Below, piece after piece: positions 52,741 through 60,004 of a stretch of DNA of 60,504 nucleotides; the stretch's first letter is position 1, and each line of letters starts with the position of its first letter. The notes under the pieces were generated by a model. It made no database searches. It was not told the DNA's origin and worked only from the letters and a program-made list of their open reading frames with translations. The stretch is from Flavobacterium sp. (GTDB taxonomy: Bacteria > Bacteroidota > Bacteroidia > Flavobacteriales > Flavobacteriaceae): assembly GCF_017985075.1 (NCBI RefSeq), contig NZ_JAGNYF010000004.1:31929-92432 (forward strand), read 5' to 3'. The position numbers and the translations under genes are program-made.

Positions 52741-53604
52741 TTACCCTAAATATGTTTTTAATATTTTACTTCTTGAAGTATGTTTCAATCTGCGAATTGC
52801 TTTTTCTTTAATTTGTCGCACACGCTCACGAGTTAAATCGAAAGTTTCGCCAATTTCTTCTAACGTCATTGGATGCTGGTCACTTAAACCAAAATACAAA
52901 CGCACTACGTCTGCTTCTCTTGGAGTTAAGGTTTCTAAAGCACGTTCAATTTCAGTTTGAAGTGATTCGTGAATTAATTCTCTATCTGGATTTGGTGATT
53001 CACCGGAACGTAATACATCGTATAAATTAGAATCTTCTCCTTCTACAAGTGGTGCATCCATTGATAAGTGACGACCAGAGTTTTTCATAGACTCTTTTAC
53101 GTCATTTACGGTCATATCTAATTCTTTTGCAATTTCCTCAGCAGAAGGTGGTCTTTCATTAGATTGCTCTAACAAAGCATACATTTTGTTGATTTTATTG
53201 ATAGAACCAATTTTGTTCAAAGGCAAACGTACGATACGAGATTGTTCTGCTAACGCTTGTAAAATTGATTGACGAATCCACCATACGGCATATGAAATGA
53301 ATTTGAAACCACGTGTTTCATCAAAACGTTGTGCGGCTTTAATTAAACCTAAGTTTCCTTCGTTAATTAAATCGGGTAAAGTTAAACCTTGATTTTGATA
53401 TTGTTTGGCAACCGATACTACGAAACGTAAATTCGCTTTCGTTAATTTTTCTAAGGCACGTTGGTCACCGGCTTTAATACGTTGTGCTAATTCTACTTCT
53501 TCGTCGGCAGTAATTAAATCTACCTTACCAATTTCTTGTAAATATTTGTCTAAGGAAGCAGTTTCACGATTGGTAACCTGCTTGGTTATTTTAAGTTGTC
53601 TCAT
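52741..53604 (-). CDS. rpoD: primary sigma factor RpoD/SigA
   Basis: A 287-residue sigma-70 factor. [27 protein letters not shown] is region 1.2, [28 protein letters not shown] is region 2.1-2.2, and [31 protein letters not shown] is regions 2.3-3.0, where the -7 box is melted. [15 protein letters not shown] ... [27 protein letters not shown] is region 4, with the -33 binding helix. It lacks region 1.1, as is normal for the main sigma of Bacteroidota, which is why it recognises TTG/TAnnTTTG rather than the usual -35/-10. Single gene with its own terminator. Confidence 0.96.
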   Translation of the reverse strand: MRQLKITKQVTNRETASLDKYLQEIGKVDLITADEEVELAQRIKAGDQRALEKLTKANLRFVVSVAKQYQNQGLTLPDLINEGNLGLIKAAQRFDETRGFKFISYAVWWIRQSILQALAEQSRIVRLPLNKIGSINKINKMYALLEQSNERPPSAEEIAKELDMTVNDVKESMKNSGRHLSMDAPLVEGEDSNLYDVLRSGESPNPDRELIHESLQTEIERALETLTPREADVVRLYFGLSDQHPMTLEEIGETFDLTRERVRQIKEKAIRRLKHTSRSKILKTYLG

Positions 53605-53686
53605 TGAATTTTCCCCTTCACGTTTAATGTTCTAATTGTTATACGCAAGAAAAATAAAAAAGTTACAAAAAGTTATAAAAAAATAA

Positions 53687-53718
53687 AAATCCCGATACTT
53701 TTTACACTATCGGGATTT
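53687..53718 (-). terminator. terminator after the trans-envelope partner gene
   Basis: Stem AAATCCCGATA / TATCGGGATTT (53687-53697 and 53708-53718) with a 10-base loop, followed by A/T runs. It ends the ECF sigma operon on the reverse strand. Confidence 0.88.
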
Positions 53719-53755
53719 AAATTTCAGAATTAAGCTTATCAAGTTTTTTTTAACT

Positions 53756-55246
53756 TTATAATTTGTAATTGATTCCAGAACTTATTGAAAAGGTATATGA
53801 TGTTGGTTGTGCATAATCAAAATTCCCTAAAAATTGAAACTGTGCAGCCGGAGAAATAAATAATTGAATTTTGTTACTTAAATTGTAATTCAAATAATAA
53901 TTTAAATTTACACTATATCCTTGCTTTAAATAGGCTAAGGATTTACCGATATTCATTTTACTTATATTTTCAGAATAAGCATTAACTTCATTTTTTAGAG
54001 GCAAGTAAAAACTTAATCCAAAAGCGGCTGCATGACTTAATTTATTTGTATTGAAGTAATGATAGGCTTCAATTGGAATTTCTACATATTTAAAATGTTG
54101 CTGAAAAGTTACTTTTTTACTATTGCTAAATAGAGTATTAATAGTACTTGAATCTTGATTTAATTCGATACTTTCAGTTTGTAAATTACCGTTCAGATTT
54201 CTCACTGCTGTATTGTAATAATATGTATTTATGCTTATTCCAGATTGTATCCCCGTTTTTTCAGAAAACATCCATTTTAGTTTTAAACCAAAAACATTTC
54301 CATATTTTTGTTGATTATCAGTTGCTTTGCTATTTCCGAATATGTTTTCTTTACCAATTTTGTTATGACTATTAAATCCAGCAAATGGACTAAAAAAAAA
54401 TGTTTTGCTTTTTGAATTAATAACAGAATCTTCCTTGGTTTCTGTTAGTTTTTTCTTTTGTATTTTTTCTTTAATTTTTTCGGTAGTAACAATATAATTT
54501 TCGTCAGAACAACAATTTTCAATTTCTGAAATTCTAATTTCTTCATGGTTTGCTAAATTTTCTTCATCTAAATCTGTTGAAGTATTATATACTGAAATAT
54601 TGTTTTTACCCAAATTTGTAATATTTGTTTTGTTTAAATTATTGCTGTACTTTTTTTCGTTAATTAATTGTTTCGATACTTTTTTTATAGTGTTACTATA
54701 AAAATTATTATCAGTCGTATTGACTGAATTTATTTTATTATTTTTTGAGTTTCTATAGTTTTTATAACTTAAATTTTCTTTAGTTCTGTTTGTATTTGAA
54801 AATAAAGATTTCTTTGTTAATTTTTTTTTGTAACCATTGTTTTTAACGCTTTTCGAATTGAGTTTTAAATCACTCTTTTCAAATAAATTGAAATTGTTAG
54901 ACTTATTATCACTATTTGTGTTATTATTTCGACAGTTATTTGAAATTATAGTTTCTTTAGAGTTGTTTAAAACGATGTTATTATTATTATTCGTTTTTGA
55001 AATTATAGTAGTACTAATTGTTCCATTATTTGTTTCTTTATTAACTGAAATAAAATAATAGAAAGTAAAACAAGTAATTCCAACAATAAAAATTGCCGAA
55101 AAGAAAATCCAAAAGAAAAATCTTTTTTTTCTCTTGTCTTTTTTTAAATCCATTTCAATTTTATCCCAAACCATTTCGTTAGGAGAATAATCTAATTGAC
55201 TTAAATTATCTTTAAAAAGTTTACCTATGTCTTTTTTATTCTCCAT
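53756..55246 (-). CDS. probable dual-membrane anti-sigma factor with C-terminal beta barrel
   Basis: A 496-residue protein next to an ECF sigma gene. Order of parts: a cytoplasmic head of 40 residues (IGKLFKDNLSQLDYSPNEMVWDKI), a membrane helix at about 42-66 (FFFWIFFSAIFIVGITCFTFYYF), then some 200 residues of low-complexity Asn/Lys/Ser/Thr that look disordered, and from about residue 285 an outer-membrane beta barrel with paired aromatic strands (PFAGFNSH, KWMFSEKTGIQSGISINTYYY, HAAAFGLSFYLPL, FSISSGINYKL). Dual membrane-spanning anti-sigma factors of this layout are known from Bacteroides; this would be a flavobacterial one. The 11-bp overlap with the sigma gene means co-expression. An alternative is a PorT-like barrel with unrelated N-terminus. 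Confidence 0.65.
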   Translation of the reverse strand: MENKKDIGKLFKDNLSQLDYSPNEMVWDKIEMDLKKDKRKKRFFFWIFFSAIFIVGITCFTFYYFISVNKETNNGTISTTIISKTNNNNNIVLNNSKETIISNNCRNNNTNSDNKSNNFNLFEKSDLKLNSKSVKNNGYKKKLTKKSLFSNTNRTKENLSYKNYRNSKNNKINSVNTTDNNFYSNTIKKVSKQLINEKKYSNNLNKTNITNLGKNNISVYNTSTDLDEENLANHEEIRISEIENCCSDENYIVTTEKIKEKIQKKKLTETKEDSVINSKSKTFFFSPFAGFNSHNKIGKENIFGNSKATDNQQKYGNVFGLKLKWMFSEKTGIQSGISINTYYYNTAVRNLNGNLQTESIELNQDSSTINTLFSNSKKVTFQQHFKYVEIPIEAYHYFNTNKLSHAAAFGLSFYLPLKNEVNAYSENISKMNIGKSLAYLKQGYSVNLNYYLNYNLSNKIQLFISPAAQFQFLGNFDYAQPTSYTFSISSGINYKL

Positions 55247-55781
55247 TTTGAATTTTAATTGGTTTAAATTCTAAAATATACTTTTTAAGTATGGCTTTGG
55301 CTTTTGATAAATTTGATTTAGATGTGCCTTCGCTAATGTTTAATAGTTTTGCAATTTCTTTATGTGAATAATCGTCGAGTTCATAAAGATTAAAAACCAT
55401 TCGATACTGATTTGGTAACTGTTGAATTAGTTTCAATAAAATATCTAAACTTAAAACACTTTCTGTTACATCAAACTCTTCGTATTCTATATTTTGATAT
55501 TCGTCAATACTTTTGAAATTGCTCCGTTTGTTGAACTTACTTATTGCTTTGTTAATTGTAATACTTTTAATCCAACCCTCAAATGAACCTATGTTTTGAT
55601 ATTTATCAATGCTTTGGTATATTTCCATGAAACTATCGTGCAAATTATCTTCTGCTTCAGTAATTGAAGTACAATACTTCAAACTCAAGTTGAAAAGTGT
55701 TTTGCTGTAAATAAGGTATAACTCTTTTTGATGGGTTATACTTTGTTTTTTACATCCAATAATAATTTCATCTAAATTCAA
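55236..55781 (-). CDS. ECF sigma factor paired with the trans-envelope protein
   Basis: A 181-residue sigma-70 family member of the extracytoplasmic-function type. Region 2 is visible as AEDNLHDSFMEIYQSIDKYQNIGSFEGWIKSITINKAISKF, and region 4 as PNQYRMVFNLYELDDYSHKEIAKLLNISEGTSKSNLSKAKAILKK, with the helix-turn-helix at IAKLLNISEGTSKSNL. No region 3 or 1, as in all ECF factors. Translation probably begins at a TTG at 55779-55781, directly after a TAA, as MNLDEIIIGCKK aligns with related proteins. It overlaps its partner by 11 bp, so sigma and anti-sigma are coupled. Target promoters are not evident in the window. Confidence 0.9.
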   Translation of the reverse strand: MNLDEIIIGCKKQSITHQKELYLIYSKTLFNLSLKYCTSITEAEDNLHDSFMEIYQSIDKYQNIGSFEGWIKSITINKAISKFNKRSNFKSIDEYQNIEYEEFDVTESVLSLDILLKLIQQLPNQYRMVFNLYELDDYSHKEIAKLLNISEGTSKSNLSKAKAILKKYILEFKPIKIQNGE

Positions 55782-55816
55782 TTATCTAAAAATATCTAAT
55801 GATTAATGTTTTAATG

Positions 55817-56165
55817 TTACTGCTGTTTTTTTTCAATATTTTTATTGGCTCCAGTTTGTAAATTTATAACTTTTACTTTTGTAATACCAAATTCTGTCGA
55901 ACTCCAATAATAAGAATTATCAAATGTTAAGTAATTTGGAATTGATAAAGTGTTGTAAATCAATTCAAACTCATCAAAAGAAGAGATAAACCAATTGTTT
56001 GAATTATTGAAATTCTGATTAACAACCTCTTTTGAAGCTATAGTTCCATTGCTTTAAGCACTACAAGCGTGTTTTTTTTTATTAATTTCCTTTTCAAACG
56101 GTTATCCATTACAGCCAAAAATGTTTTTTTGAATTTCAGAATTTTTAAAATTGGTAGTAAAGAAA
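55817..56165 (-). pseudogene. decayed gene for a DUF1566 (Lcl C-terminal)-like domain protein
   Basis: The reverse strand has an open stretch from 56053 to the stop at 55817-55819. It codes for NNWFISSFDEFELIYNTL and SYYWSSTEFGITKV, which match the conserved WxLPSxxELxxLY and YWSSTEY parts of the DUF1566 family. Upstream, the same frame continues to about 56163 as FKNSEIQKNIFGCNG and PFEKEIN but is broken by stops at 56102-56104 and 56054-56056. No start codon is usable and the usual VRAVR end is missing. It is therefore a broken gene or gene fragment. It accounts for most of the 55782-56166 gap between the ECF sigma gene and the protease gene. Confidence 0.55.
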
Positions 56166-56166
56166 T

Positions 56167-57588
56167 TTATTTTTTAATTATCTTAGTTGATTGAATTCCT
56201 TTATTTGTAGTTATTTTTAATAAATAGGTTGAGGATGTAAAATTCGAAATATCTATTTGTAATTCATTTTTATTATCTTCAATTATCTTCAACATTCTAC
56301 CTTGTAAATCAAAAAATTCTACCTTTATTATAATATTGTTTGATTTAATAAAGATTATTTTGTCTGTTGGGTTTGGGAAAATTTTTGTTTCAAACATAAT
56401 CTTATATTCTATCGGTTTGGATATATTTGAGCAACCAAGATTATTAAAAACTACAAAAGAATATAATCCCGATTCTGATGGGTAAAAAATATGATTTGTT
56501 TCTCCTGATATTGGTATATTGTTATTATACCATTGCCCTTGACCATCTGTATAATTAGTAACTTTTAGATAGTTATCAATCTGCAAAACGGTGGGTTGAA
56601 TTGGCCCTGGAAGTTGTCCTCCTAATGAATTTATTAAAGTTGGTTTTAAGGTTAATAAAGCATTTCTCATCCTTTCTTTTTGACCTTGAGTAAACAATTT
56701 TTTACAAGCATAACTCATATAATTTACACCTAATGCTTCTTGTGTAAAACCAGTACATATATTTATTTCATTAAAATTACAACCGCCATTCATCGCAACA
56801 GGGTCAGTATCACATACCAAATCACCATCAATAAGACAATTATAATTTGGTGGACAAACACTATTATAATAACCTTCAAAAGTATGTCTTAAATCAAATA
56901 AATGACCAAATTCATGTGGTGAAGTACCGGGATTTATGCTATTAAGATCTAAAATTTGAATAACAGTACCATCCCCAAAAAAAGAACCAGAAATTGGATA
57001 AAAAGCATACCCTCCATATCCACCGCCAATTCTATTTACCAACCATAAATTTATATAATCTCTACTGTCCCAAAATGCCAAATTTGCTAATTCAGAATGA
57101 GAAATTCCTTGATAACTTGAATAACCAACACCATAATTAACATATGTAGGGTTATTCGAAGCATTGATTCTATTTATACCATTGGTTGAGGTACAATTAG
57201 GGGTTCTTTTAGCCAAAACAAACTGAATACCAACATCAACACCACCATTTAAAATATCTGGATTATAAGGAAAGGTTGCAGAAAATGATTGGTTTAACAA
57301 ATTAATATAATTTTCTATTTGAATATCAGTTGGGTTATAAGGAGTTCCCAACATTTCACCTGAATGTATTACATGAACAACAACAGGAATGTTATAAACT
57401 ATTGAATTCTTTTCGTGTTTTTTAGATAACAAAGAAGTATACATCTTTTGTTGAGCTTCTTCATGTTTATCGAAGTAATATTGATTTGAAAATTTTAAAT
57501 TATTATTTACCTCTGATGAACCACAGAAATTTGACTGAGCAGAAGTAATTAAATGTAAAAACAAACAAATGAAGACATTGTATTTCAT
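56167..57588 (-). CDS. M43-family (pappalysin/cytophagalysin) metalloprotease with T9SS sorting domain
   Basis: A 473-residue secreted zinc protease. The N-terminal signal (FICLFLHLITSAQS) is followed by a propeptide and the catalytic domain. The zinc motif is HEFGHLFDLRH near residue 226, with the Met-turn MSYACK near 295, as in M43 metzincins. The position normally held by Gly (HExxHxxGxxH) is Asp. A PKD/Ig-like segment and a C-terminal type IX secretion domain (KIFPNPTDKIIFIKSNN ... STYLLKITTNKGIQSTKIIKK) close the protein, so it is exported across the outer membrane and probably attached. No operon partner; a decayed gene follows it. Confidence 0.88.
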   Translation of the reverse strand: MKYNVFICLFLHLITSAQSNFCGSSEVNNNLKFSNQYYFDKHEEAQQKMYTSLLSKKHEKNSIVYNIPVVVHVIHSGEMLGTPYNPTDIQIENYINLLNQSFSATFPYNPDILNGGVDVGIQFVLAKRTPNCTSTNGINRINASNNPTYVNYGVGYSSYQGISHSELANLAFWDSRDYINLWLVNRIGGGYGGYAFYPISGSFFGDGTVIQILDLNSINPGTSPHEFGHLFDLRHTFEGYYNSVCPPNYNCLIDGDLVCDTDPVAMNGGCNFNEINICTGFTQEALGVNYMSYACKKLFTQGQKERMRNALLTLKPTLINSLGGQLPGPIQPTVLQIDNYLKVTNYTDGQGQWYNNNIPISGETNHIFYPSESGLYSFVVFNNLGCSNISKPIEYKIMFETKIFPNPTDKIIFIKSNNIIIKVEFFDLQGRMLKIIEDNKNELQIDISNFTSSTYLLKITTNKGIQSTKIIKK

Positions 57589-57707
57589 TAAATTTAAATT
57601 TTATATTAATGTGTGATTATTTCAAAAAGTATATAAAAAAACAATTTATAAGTTCCACCGAAAGATGACTGCCAACTGATGGATTTGTGTAGAAATTTGT
57701 TAAATCA

Positions 57708-57767
57708 TTAGGAAAAGAACAGTTTAGCGAATAAAGTAGCAAATGCTAAATTTTTAATGTTTTTCAT
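57708..57767 (-). pseudogene. possible fragment of a lipoprotein gene start
   Basis: An ATG at 57765-57767 on the reverse strand opens 19 codons (MKNIKNLAFATLFAKLFFS) that look like a secretion signal, then TAA. What follows does not continue as protein in any one frame. It may be the remains of a lipoprotein gene or chance in A/T-rich DNA. The 57589-57777 gap contains nothing else. Confidence 0.3.
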
Positions 57768-57777
57768 AACGATTATT

Positions 57778-58182
57778 TTATATTTTTTTAATTTCTATTA
57801 TGTCAACGCACACACAACACCCGCCAACTTTGCCCTGTGCTTGAATTTTTCCATTTACAAAGTCTGCTCCAAATTTAAATATTGCATTCGGAGTGCATTG
57901 CCCACTAACTATGGTTATGGAGCCACTTTCAACACTCCAAATAATATTTTCAATTGTCCTATTTCCATTTGCAATTCCTTTATAACTATATGAATAGCTA
58001 TTATTTGGTACAACCAAAATTCTTCCATCTACATCACAACAAGTATATCCATTAGCTTCTAAATCACAATCAGGATCTTGGTCGAAATATATTGATTCGT
58101 CAAATGTTTTTTGTTCATCTTTACTACAAGATATTATTGTAGTAAATAATATTCCAATAAGTAAAAAATTTAAATTTTTCAT
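57778..58182 (-). CDS. cysteine-rich lipoprotein of unknown function
   Basis: I do not recognise the family. The 134-residue protein has a lipoprotein signal (LLIGILFTTIISC, Cys19). The mature part has eight more Cys: DPDCDLEANGYTCCDVDG, SGQCTP and GGCCVCVD, arranged as CC pairs, which points to disulfides or metal binding in an extracytoplasmic beta-rich fold. It lies between the protease gene and the duplicated pnp tail. It could be a partner of the T9SS proteins around it, but nothing in the sequence shows this. The pnp-type terminator follows on the far side of its promoter region. Confidence 0.65.
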   Translation of the reverse strand: MKNLNFLLIGILFTTIISCSKDEQKTFDESIYFDQDPDCDLEANGYTCCDVDGRILVVPNNSYSYSYKGIANGNRTIENIIWSVESGSITIVSGQCTPNAIFKFGADFVNGKIQAQGKVGGCCVCVDIIEIKKI

Positions 58183-58250
58183 AGTTTATAATTTTTGAAG
58201 TTATATTTAAATAGTATAATAAAATGAAAAAGGTTGCTTTAAAACATAAA

Positions 58251-58280
58251 AAAACCTGAAAAAAATAATTTTCAGGTTTT
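58251..58280 (-). terminator. terminator next to the duplicated pnp 3' end
   Basis: Stem AAAACCTGAA / TTCAGGTTTT (58251-58260 and 58271-58280) with A- and T-runs. It lies 24 bp after the stop codon of the pnp tail copy, which suggests that it was the original pnp terminator. Confidence 0.85.
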
Positions 58281-58303
58281 TTAAAGTATTTAAAATTAAA
58301 AGA

Positions 58304-58394
58304 TTATACTTTTGGAGCATCATCTTTTTTCTCTTCTCTTGGAGGTCTTGGTAAAAGTGCTTTTCTTGACACTTTTTCTTTTCTAGTTTTAGGA
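58304..58394 (-). pseudogene. duplicated 3' end of pnp
   Basis: The reverse strand codes [19 protein letters not shown] then [11 protein letters not shown] and stop. A 71-bp part (58323-58393) equals 60009-60079 in pnp with one silent mismatch (CCA for CCG). The last four codons and the stop differ: this copy ends KKDDAPKV, while the pnp in the window ends KKE. The upstream side diverges after a Pro codon into A/T-rich DNA. No start codon. It is the leftover 3' end of pnp from before the insertion of the RCC1 gene, or of an incoming allele. Confidence 0.85.
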
Positions 58395-58518
58395 TTAATA
58401 ATTAATTAAAAACACATATTAAAAAAAAAATCTATTTCTTAAAGTTCACCTGGAATTATTTTTTACAGTGAAATTAATATTATATTAAAATATTGTGTAT
58501 TTTTATTTTCTAAACATT

Positions 58519-58536
58519 ACTGTTATCTGTAACAGT
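58519..58536. promoter_or_regulatory. palindrome upstream of the RCC1 gene
   Basis: ACTGTTA TCTG TAACAGT, a perfect 7-bp inverted repeat with a 4-base centre, 26 bp before the RCC1 start. It could be a repressor site or a leader hairpin. The rest of 58395-58562 is A/T-rich with no gene. Confidence 0.45.
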
Positions 58537-58562
58537 TGATAAATCTTCAAAAGTTTTAAATA

Positions 58563-59921
58563 ATGAAAAAATTACTTATTTTATTAATGATAATAATAAG
58601 TCAGGAAAGTTTTTCCCAATGTTTCTCGAAAATAGCTGGGGGAGGAGATCACAGTCTTAGCATAAAAAATAATGGAACATTTTGGTCTTGGGGTTATAAT
58701 TCTTTAGGACAATTAGGCGATGGTACAACAATTCACAAAAATGTACCAATACAAATTGGAATTAATGCGAATTGGCAAAGTATAAGTGCTGGCATTGAAC
58801 ATACAATTGCAATAAAATCAGATGGGACTTTATGGGCTTGGGGAAGAAATGATTATGGGATGTTAGGCGATGGTACTAATATTAATAAACTAATACCAAC
58901 TCAGATTGGAACTTCAACGAACTGGTTAATTATAAGTGCTGGAGATTTTTTTTCGACTGCTATTAAAACTGATGGTACGCTTTGGGCTTGGGGTATTAAT
59001 GCTGGAGGACAATTAGGAGACAGTACGACTACTAATAGAATTATACCGACACAAATAGGAACGGCAACGAATTGGCAAAGTGTGAGTGCGGGTTATGCAC
59101 ATACACTTGCTATAAAATCAGATGGTACGCTTTGGGCTTGGGGTAGTAATTATTATGGTCAATTAGGAGATGGTACAAATATTGGAAAAATTTCACCAAT
59201 TCAAATAGGTTTTGATATAAATTGGCAAAAGGTTAGTGCAGGATCGACTCATTCTATTGCTATTAAATCAAATGGTTCCCTTTGGGCTTGGGGCGATAAC
59301 AATTATGGTCAGTTAGGAGATGGTACAAATGTTGGAAAAAATTTACCAATTCAAATAGGTAGTGATTTTAATTGGCAAACTTTATCAGCAAGTTTTTATT
59401 TTACTTTAGCCATTAAAACGAATTCAACTCTGTGGTCTTGGGGAAGAAATTATTTTGGGCAATTAGGCGATGGGACGCTTATAGATAAAAATATTCCTAC
59501 AATTATAAGTTCTGACAACAATTGGCAAGATATTAGTTCGGCTGAGGACCATTGTCTTGCTTTAAAATCAGACGGAAGTCTTTATACATGGGGGTATAAT
59601 TATTTTGGGCAATTAGGTGATGGTGCAAATATTAATAAACTCATACCAACAACAATTAATTGTTCTACACTTAATGTTGCGTCATTTATTGATAAAACGT
59701 TAATCGTATTTCCAAATCCAGTTAAATCAATTGTCAATATAAAAGCTCAAAACACTATACTTTCATTAGAAATTATAGATATTAATGGAAGAAATATGAT
59801 GTCAACTAAACATTATAATAGTGAAGTAATTTTAAATATTGAAGGTCTTCAAGCAGGATTTTATTTTTTAAAAGTAACAACCAAAATTGGTATTGCAACA
59901 ATAAAAATATCAAAAGTGTAA
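58563..59921 (+). CDS. RCC1-repeat protein with T9SS sorting domain
   Basis: A 452-residue secreted protein. A signal peptide (LLILLMIIISQESFS) precedes seven repeats of about 51 residues, each of the form W-x-S-x-S-A-G-x-x-H-T-x-A-I-K-S-D-G-T-L-W-A-W-G, then Y-x-G-Q-L-G-D-G-T. Seven repeats fit a seven-bladed RCC1 beta propeller. Repeats 3 and 6 have lost the His. The C-terminal 75 residues are a type IX sorting domain (LIVFPNPVKSIVNIKAQN ... GFYFLKVTTKIGIATIKISKV). Function is unknown; RCC1 propellers usually bind proteins. It lies alone between two copies of the pnp 3' end, opposite to pnp in direction. Confidence 0.9.
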   Translation: MKKLLILLMIIISQESFSQCFSKIAGGGDHSLSIKNNGTFWSWGYNSLGQLGDGTTIHKNVPIQIGINANWQSISAGIEHTIAIKSDGTLWAWGRNDYGMLGDGTNINKLIPTQIGTSTNWLIISAGDFFSTAIKTDGTLWAWGINAGGQLGDSTTTNRIIPTQIGTATNWQSVSAGYAHTLAIKSDGTLWAWGSNYYGQLGDGTNIGKISPIQIGFDINWQKVSAGSTHSIAIKSNGSLWAWGDNNYGQLGDGTNVGKNLPIQIGSDFNWQTLSASFYFTLAIKTNSTLWSWGRNYFGQLGDGTLIDKNIPTIISSDNNWQDISSAEDHCLALKSDGSLYTWGYNYFGQLGDGANINKLIPTTINCSTLNVASFIDKTLIVFPNPVKSIVNIKAQNTILSLEIIDINGRNMMSTKHYNSEVILNIEGLQAGFYFLKVTTKIGIATIKISKV

Positions 59922-59953
59922 TATTAATTCCCAAATAGGTTTGATATAAAAAA

Positions 59954-59989
59954 AATTAACCCAATTCAAATTAATGAATTGGGTTAATT
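59954..59989. terminator. bidirectional terminator between RCC1 gene and pnp
   Basis: A 15-bp perfect stem (59954-59968 and 59975-59989; AATTAACCCAATTCA on the left) with a six-base loop. It serves two convergent genes. Confidence 0.9.
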
Positions 59990-60004
59990 GTTTTTATTTG
60001 AAAA

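Noticed and set aside
57589-57777. Riboswitch or structured leader before the M43 protease gene
   Set aside because: No paired stem with a T-run or known aptamer pattern is visible; only a short signal-like frame.
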